A stretch of 21,017 bases of DNA from Paulinella micropora (Eukaryota > Cercozoa > Imbricatea > Euglyphida). Below are positions 15,892-21,017 of the stretch, piece after piece (within the stretch, counting starts at the first letter, position 1; each line of letters opens with the position of its first letter). Made by a program: the position numbers and the translations under genes. The notes under the pieces were generated by a model. That model was not told the DNA's origin. It saw only the letters and a program-made list of their open reading frames with translations, and made no database searches. The stretch covers positions 517,283-538,299 of the forward strand of contig BJOX01000156.1 of the NCBI GenBank assembly GCA_009731375.1, read 5' to 3'.

Positions 15892-18600
15892 ACGCTGTTC
15901 CGCTCGCTCGTCGAGCGTTTGTTCCCCTGCCTGGCTTGTGACGATCACGCCTGCTGCAAGGCAAGATGACTGAGCCGCGCTGCTCGTCCAGCAGAGTCGA
16001 CCTCGTTGCGGCACGTGCTGAATCATGATCATTTCCTCTTTCGCTGTGTATTATTCCCAAGCTCGGTCCCAATGTAAACTTAAGCCACAAACGATCCTCC
16101 TAGCGTCCAGTGTCAGATGTCCCCTCGTGCTCGAAAGATGCGCGGCCTTCACTTGAACCCGTGCTCCCCTCCCGCGCCTGTGGCAGCTGATCGTGGGAAG
16201 ACTCAATCTTCTGTAGTCAGTAGAACGTACACAGGGCCCTCGGGCCTTAGTAAGTATCAGGTCCTGCGAGCCCTCTTGCAAGAAAAAAAGATAAATCAAT
16301 CAAAGATGGGCCAAAACATAAATAATAAAAGATGTTTAATCATTTTTTTTACCCATGCCTCAGACGCTTAGGTTCGGTCGTAGTTTGTAGCATAAGGTTG
16401 GACAAGTCAAGAACTTGATGTCATGACAGTCATGGCTTGGAGACCGGAACTTCATCACAATCATTGTCAATACTTTAAATACTAGTATGTTCTTAGTTTT
16501 TTTTAACGCAATCACTTAGAGAAGACTTCCCGTCCGAGGCTGCTGACACTCAGTGTCACTCTTGCCCGCCGCCGCCGGTGCTCAAGTTCACAAGGGCTGT
16601 GACACTGACTGTGACAGACCCGCGGCGTTGACTCCAGTGGTGTCCCCTCCGATCCTTGAACCCGGCCACAGTATGTATGACTCGGCACCGTTACAGTCTG
16701 ATACGGCAGGCCCTTAACTGAATATTAATATGACTCTGATTAAGATCATAAGTTGAAGTATTAGTTCCGAGTGCCAACCGCCATTCATGATCATGTGTCC
16801 ATTATCACTGCCGGTCAACTTGCCAGTGACCCCTGCCACCGCTTCACAGCCTCCGCAACCCAAGCCCCGCTACAAAACAGCTCATAAGTAGCACAACACC
16901 GGGGCCCGGCTCAATAAAAGCATTGCCACTACATGTCTGTGTAAAGATCTGCCGACACACGAGTCACCATATGTTAACATATGAGTAACACAAACGTCTC
17001 AGCAACTTCGGAAAAAGCATTTTTATTATACTGCTGCACCGAGGAAGCCCCGCATAATCAAACATTCTCGCTTATTGCTTTGGGTCAAGTTTTCAAGTCT
17101 CTCGGACACTGCCCTACAAGCTTTTGTTCTGCCGCGCCGCGATTTCCGAGTCCGAAAAACCGTGAGAAACTTCAAAATTTCCATACCCCGTTGATTTTAC
17201 TACTACTGAGCGGCGACTCCAGATTGTTATTAATACAATAACCTAATACGATTGTAACTACATTTACTATTAATGACTGTGCGGCCGAACTGTGAACTTG
17301 AACTGTCTTAACGATAATATTAAGAAGCTTGAATACCTAACGACTCCCGAAGGGACCGTAGGCTCCGTAGTCTCCAGCCTTTGATCATTGGATAACTTTC
17401 ACCTACAGCTGAGACCGTGGCCGGGCCAGGGAACCCGGTACTTATCATAATTACCATTATTATACCGGGTGGGCCGGCATATTTATTTATTTACTAACGG
17501 GCCGTAGGCTAGTAGTAATTTATCAATTTCAGATTTATTCAACTTCAAGTGTTATCCATTTAGTATATTTATTCATTTATTTATAATACTTTATTTATTT
17601 ATTTATTCATTTATTTGTAGTGCTTATATACTGGCTCGGACTTACTTACTTCAGTATTTACTTGTTTTTATATATATATATATGATATATATATATATAT
17701 ATAATATATATATATAGGTATATATATATACTATGATTCAAGTTATTTACTACTGATTGATAGTATTAGTATTCATCAAGTTATTTATTTCAATTATTTA
17801 TTTATTTATTTCAGTATTTATTTATTTATTTATTAATATTTACGCAAGCCGCACTGTTTTTATAAATACTTGCCACTGAGTCGTAAAGTCACCGGTGATC
17901 TGAGTCACAGTGGGCCCAGGGCCGCGCCCGGAAGCCTTCAGACGAAGCCTAGGACTCTCAGAGATGATAGTAGTAGAACCGGACCCTGTGCCAAGTTTTC
18001 CCGGCGCCAGTAAACCGTGCTGACATTTTAAACTCAAGTTAATGATTGAAGAACGCTTCAGTGCTTAGCGTTGAGCTGAAAAGGAAGCATAACATTAATG
18101 ATTAATTGTATATAACTGAGTACTGTAGTACAGGCAAACATAAGTAAAATCAAGGAGGATTTAAACTGAAGAGGCTAGATATTAATAAGTAATAAAAGGG
18201 AACGTACAATAAAAGGGAATGGGGCACAGAGAAAAAACGAAGAAAAGGCACTGGCGTTAAAAAAAAAAAAAAAGGAAGGGGGGGGGGGGGGGGGAAANNN
18301 NNNNNNNGGGGGGGGGTGAACTTGAGAATAGGAGCATCGAACTTGAAGGCAAGAGAGAGAATAAAGGAGAATTTAACACATATTAGCAATACTTTGTTTA
18401 ACGCAAGCCTGAGCCGCACTTTCAAACTTTTAATATTAATAAAACATAATACTTGCCACTCATAGAGCTGAATGAGAAGCCGAAAAGATAAAATAAAGAG
18501 TTAATTAAGAGGTGAAGAGTAAAACTGCATAATAAATTTCGATTATCGGTTAGCTCGAAATTCTGAACACTCAGCCTTGTCAGTTACCTTCTAATTGTTT
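15892..18600. other. Non-coding host DNA, no supported gene
   Basis: Several short open frames occur but none has codon structure, splice context or motifs that persuade me. Visible items are a 16-base palindrome CATATGTTAACATATG at 16,968-16,983, a loose series of TTTA-type repeats with a TA tract at ~17,550-17,860, and a homopolymer A/G block at ~18,259-18,317 with 10 N at 18,298-18,307. The segments starting at ~17,843 and ~18,401 share words (ACGCAAGCC, GCCGCACT, AATACTTGCCACT) in the same order, which suggests two diverged copies of one repeat. Confidence 0.6.
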
Positions 18601-18623
18601 TGAAGACTGGAGAGGAGATTCGG

Positions 18624-18624
<1 letters not shown>

Positions 18625-18668
<44 letters not shown>

Positions 18669-18679
18669 GTCTATCTACA

Positions 18680-18751
<72 letters not shown>

Positions 18752-18764
18752 CATCCATCCATCC

Positions 18765-18824
<60 letters not shown>

Positions 18825-18860
18825 GTCTGTCTGCCTGTCTGTCTGTCTGCCTGTCTCTCT
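18625..18860. repeat. (CTAT)n tetranucleotide array grading into (CTGT)n
   Basis: About 50 CTAT units run with small interruptions (CTGT, CATC), then change into CTGT/CTGC units at the right end. Open frames here read as Leu-Ser-Ile-Tyr repeats and are artefacts of the array. Confidence 0.95.
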
Positions 18861-19138
18861 GAACGGTCTGTGTGTCTACTTGTCTATCTATTTATCTACT
18901 TCACCTATCTGTCGATCTATCTATCGATTTACCGTGCCTATCTAATATTCTATTTATTTATCTTGGGCTCGCATTCGTTTGGGATGATTTCTCTCATCTT
19001 CTTGTGAAGTTTGAATTAAATCTTACTTGGGTGTCAGTTGCAATCATCCGGAACAGATAGATAGATAGATACTTATTGGACGACTTAGCCCACTTTCCGC
19101 TTTGCAGCTCTCCTGCTTCATACATAAACATATACAGA

Positions 19139-19270
19139 CATAGATACATACATACATACATACATACATACATAGGTACATACATACGTAAGTACGTACG
19201 TACGTACGTACGTGCATGTACGTAGGTACGTAAGTACGTACGTAAGTAGGTACGTAAGTTCATACATACA

Positions 19271-19302
<32 letters not shown>

Positions 19303-19499
19303 CATACATACATACATACATACATACATACCATAACATAAAATAACATAACATAACATAACACAACACAACACAACACAACATAACATAACATAGCGTA
19401 ACATAACATAACATAACATAACATAACATAAAATACATACATAGATTACATACATACACACACATACATACATACATACATACATACATACAAACAAAT
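19139..19499. repeat. Compound CATA, CGTA and ACATA microsatellite
   Basis: A CATA array, a CGTA array (~19,185-19,258), a second CATA array, an ACATA/ACACA pentanucleotide stretch (~19,332-19,432) and a third CATA array follow each other. Each type looks like a point variant or length variant of the previous one. Confidence 0.93.
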
Positions 19500-19589
19500 A
19501 CATGCGCAGTCGCGTGTCCCCGTCTTTCTTTTTCTTTCTCATCTCCTCTTCCTTCTCCTTTTCCGTGTTATTATTACTGTTAATTATTA

Positions 19590-19599
19590 TTATGATTAT

Positions 19600-19640
<41 letters not shown>

Positions 19641-19666
19641 TTATTATTATTATTATTATAATTATA

Positions 19667-19722
<56 letters not shown>

Positions 19723-19725
19723 TAT
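19590..19725. repeat. (ACT)n then (ATT)n trinucleotide array
   Basis: An ACT array changes to an ATT array at ~19,640 and ends at the head of the tRNA-derived SINE. Confidence 0.93.
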
Positions 19726-19726
19726 G

Positions 19727-19956
19727 GACACCGTGATAGCCCAGTGGTCAAGTTCTACCATCTGGGCCCTGTCGCCAGTTCGATTCCCGTCGGTGCCACC
19801 AGTATTTTCATTGAACATACCGGTCCGTCTGGAAGTGTTGGAACTGCCCTTGCGGGGGTGTCATTAGAGCCTATCGTCAATTCTTCGTACTCCCCTCACG
19901 GGTGAGACGATGGAGGCGCATGTGCAGAAATGCATCAGCCATTGACAGAGAAGCAC
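19727..19956 (+). mobile_element. tRNA-derived SINE, full-length-like copy
   Basis: The head looks like a tRNA: box A TAGCCCAGTGG (19,737-19,747), box B AGTTCGATTCC (19,777-19,787), an acceptor-type pairing of GACACCG with CGGTGCC, and ACCA at 19,798-19,801. The T-stem does not pair well, so it is not a working tRNA gene. A ~150-base body follows, ending in TGGAGGCGCATGTGC ... TTGACAGAGAAGCAC, and then a TAT-type microsatellite tail. RNA polymerase III would transcribe it from the internal boxes, and it would need a partner LINE to move. Confidence 0.65.
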
Positions 19957-20323
<367 letters not shown>

Positions 20324-20324
20324 C

Positions 20325-20380
<56 letters not shown>

Positions 20381-20381
<1 letters not shown>

Positions 20382-21017
20382 GGGGGGCACCAATACATGG
20401 TTGGGTGTCACCGCCACACGGCGGGGTTGGGGCCGTTGGCAGCTTGTTATGAGGGGTACATAATCAGTGCTCCACTGATTCATGAGACGGAAACTTTTAC
20501 TGAGAGAAGCTCTCACCACGCTCACGGCTCTTGGCTCGGGGTGGCCTCTGGTATCACTCGGGGTGCGGGGGGTGGGGGTTATCTGAGGGAGGGGGTTGGG
20601 CTCAGTGGGTCACTGGACAGGTTGGTTAACTAAACTACTGTCGGTATGAGTGGGAATGAAGGCGACAGGCTCCACACATTTCCACAAGCCTTGAAATCAC
20701 TCAACTGCCACAGTAGCGACTGCCTGGACGCGGGGCTCCTGACTCACCCTCTCTCCCAGAACCCCTCGTGCTCACTTTGCGGATGCCATGGGGATGCTCT
20801 GGCGGAGGGTCGGGACGTGTTGGGTGCATGTGACCGGGCCTGTCACTTAGTGTTCTCGGTAGATGACTCTTATGTAGCTTCTATCGGACGCAGGGTGGCT
20901 TGCCACGACACCTCAATGATGCATAGTACGTCACGTCTCTGACCTGGTTACGGGGGCGGGTAACTGAGGCGGGTTCCTGAAGGCTGGTTACGGAAGCTAT
21001 GTTATTGTTGTTGGGTT
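20381..21017. other. Unassigned GC-richer host DNA
   Basis: A 98-codon frame at 20,646-20,942 contains a C-S-L-C-G-C-H motif, and G-rich stretches lie at ~20,555-20,605. I recognise neither a gene nor a repeat family here. Confidence 0.4.

Noticed and set aside
16117-17241. Short plus-strand frames at 16,117 and 16,981
   Set aside because: No motifs, splice context or codon pattern supports them.
18625-18860. Regular repeat that might suggest a CRISPR array
   Set aside because: Units are 4 bases without spacers, so it is a microsatellite.
19727-19801. Functional tRNA gene
   Set aside because: Boxes A and B and the ACCA end are present, but the T-stem does not pair and the sequence continues into a SINE body.
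20646-20942. 98-codon frame with a C-x-x-C-x-C-H motif
   Set aside because: A single Cys cluster is too little to call a gene or a transposon fragment; the frame lies in GC-richer DNA, where long open frames occur by chance.

Overview
The window joins two very different kinds of DNA. Positions 1 to about 11,350 are compact, AT-rich and almost fully coding. They carry the gene set of a small tailless dsDNA virus of the Polinton-like/adintovirus group (Preplasmiviricota-type): a packaging ATPase, a basic core-type protein with Gly-Gly sites, an adenain/Ulp1-type cysteine protease, a penton-like minor capsid protein, a double-jelly-roll-type major capsid protein, a fibre-like protein, a DUF3223/HNH-type putative nuclease, two ExoX-C-domain proteins, and a family B DNA polymerase of the protein-primed type. 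Positions ~11,350-21,017 are animal-like genomic DNA: a non-LTR retrotransposon, many microsatellites, short spliced exons of a cysteine- and serine-rich protein, and tRNA-derived SINE copies. The window is best read as an endogenous viral element in a metazoan genome. The heavy microsatellite load would fit a crustacean or another repeat-rich invertebrate, but the sequence does not identify the host.

Layout. The structural (late-type) genes run on the + strand in one block: hypothetical protein (275-637), ATPase (646-1470), small basic protein (1511-1840), coiled-coil protein (1927-2862) and protease (2759-4009), penton-like protein (4037-4845), MCP (4939-6426) and fibre-like protein (6576-7810). 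Most start just downstream of an exact TAATATA box. The replication/nuclease block follows with mixed strands: an ExoX-C protein (7844-8260, -), a DUF3223 protein (8309-8980, +), a second ExoX-C protein (8981-9265, -) and the DNA polymerase (9340 to ~11,350, -). The three small genes here share a different start-proximal box, AGTATATA.

The viral copy looks defective as read. There is an in-frame TGA in the fibre-like gene, a frame change at the start of the penton-like gene, a frame change at an A7 run between the coiled-coil and protease frames, a frame change inside the polymerase after motif B, and loss of the polymerase N-terminus (exonuclease motif I side) where the retrotransposon begins. 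The protease may also lack its usual catalytic acidic residue. The ATPase, MCP and nuclease-block genes remain open. Assembly errors at homopolymers could explain some of the frame changes, but not the in-frame TGA or the retrotransposon junction.

The host part begins with a 5'-truncated jockey/CR1-like LINE (~11,350 to ~13,970). A 267-N gap in it hides the reverse transcriptase YADD region. Next come an 82-bp duplication, two copies of an AGT-tailed repeat, exons encoding a Cys-rich then Ser-rich tail with a duplicated DEASWG unit (15,125-15,891), low-information DNA, and from 18.6 kb a long series of tetra-, penta- and trinucleotide arrays interrupted by tRNA-derived SINE copies. No host gene other than the exons could be supported.
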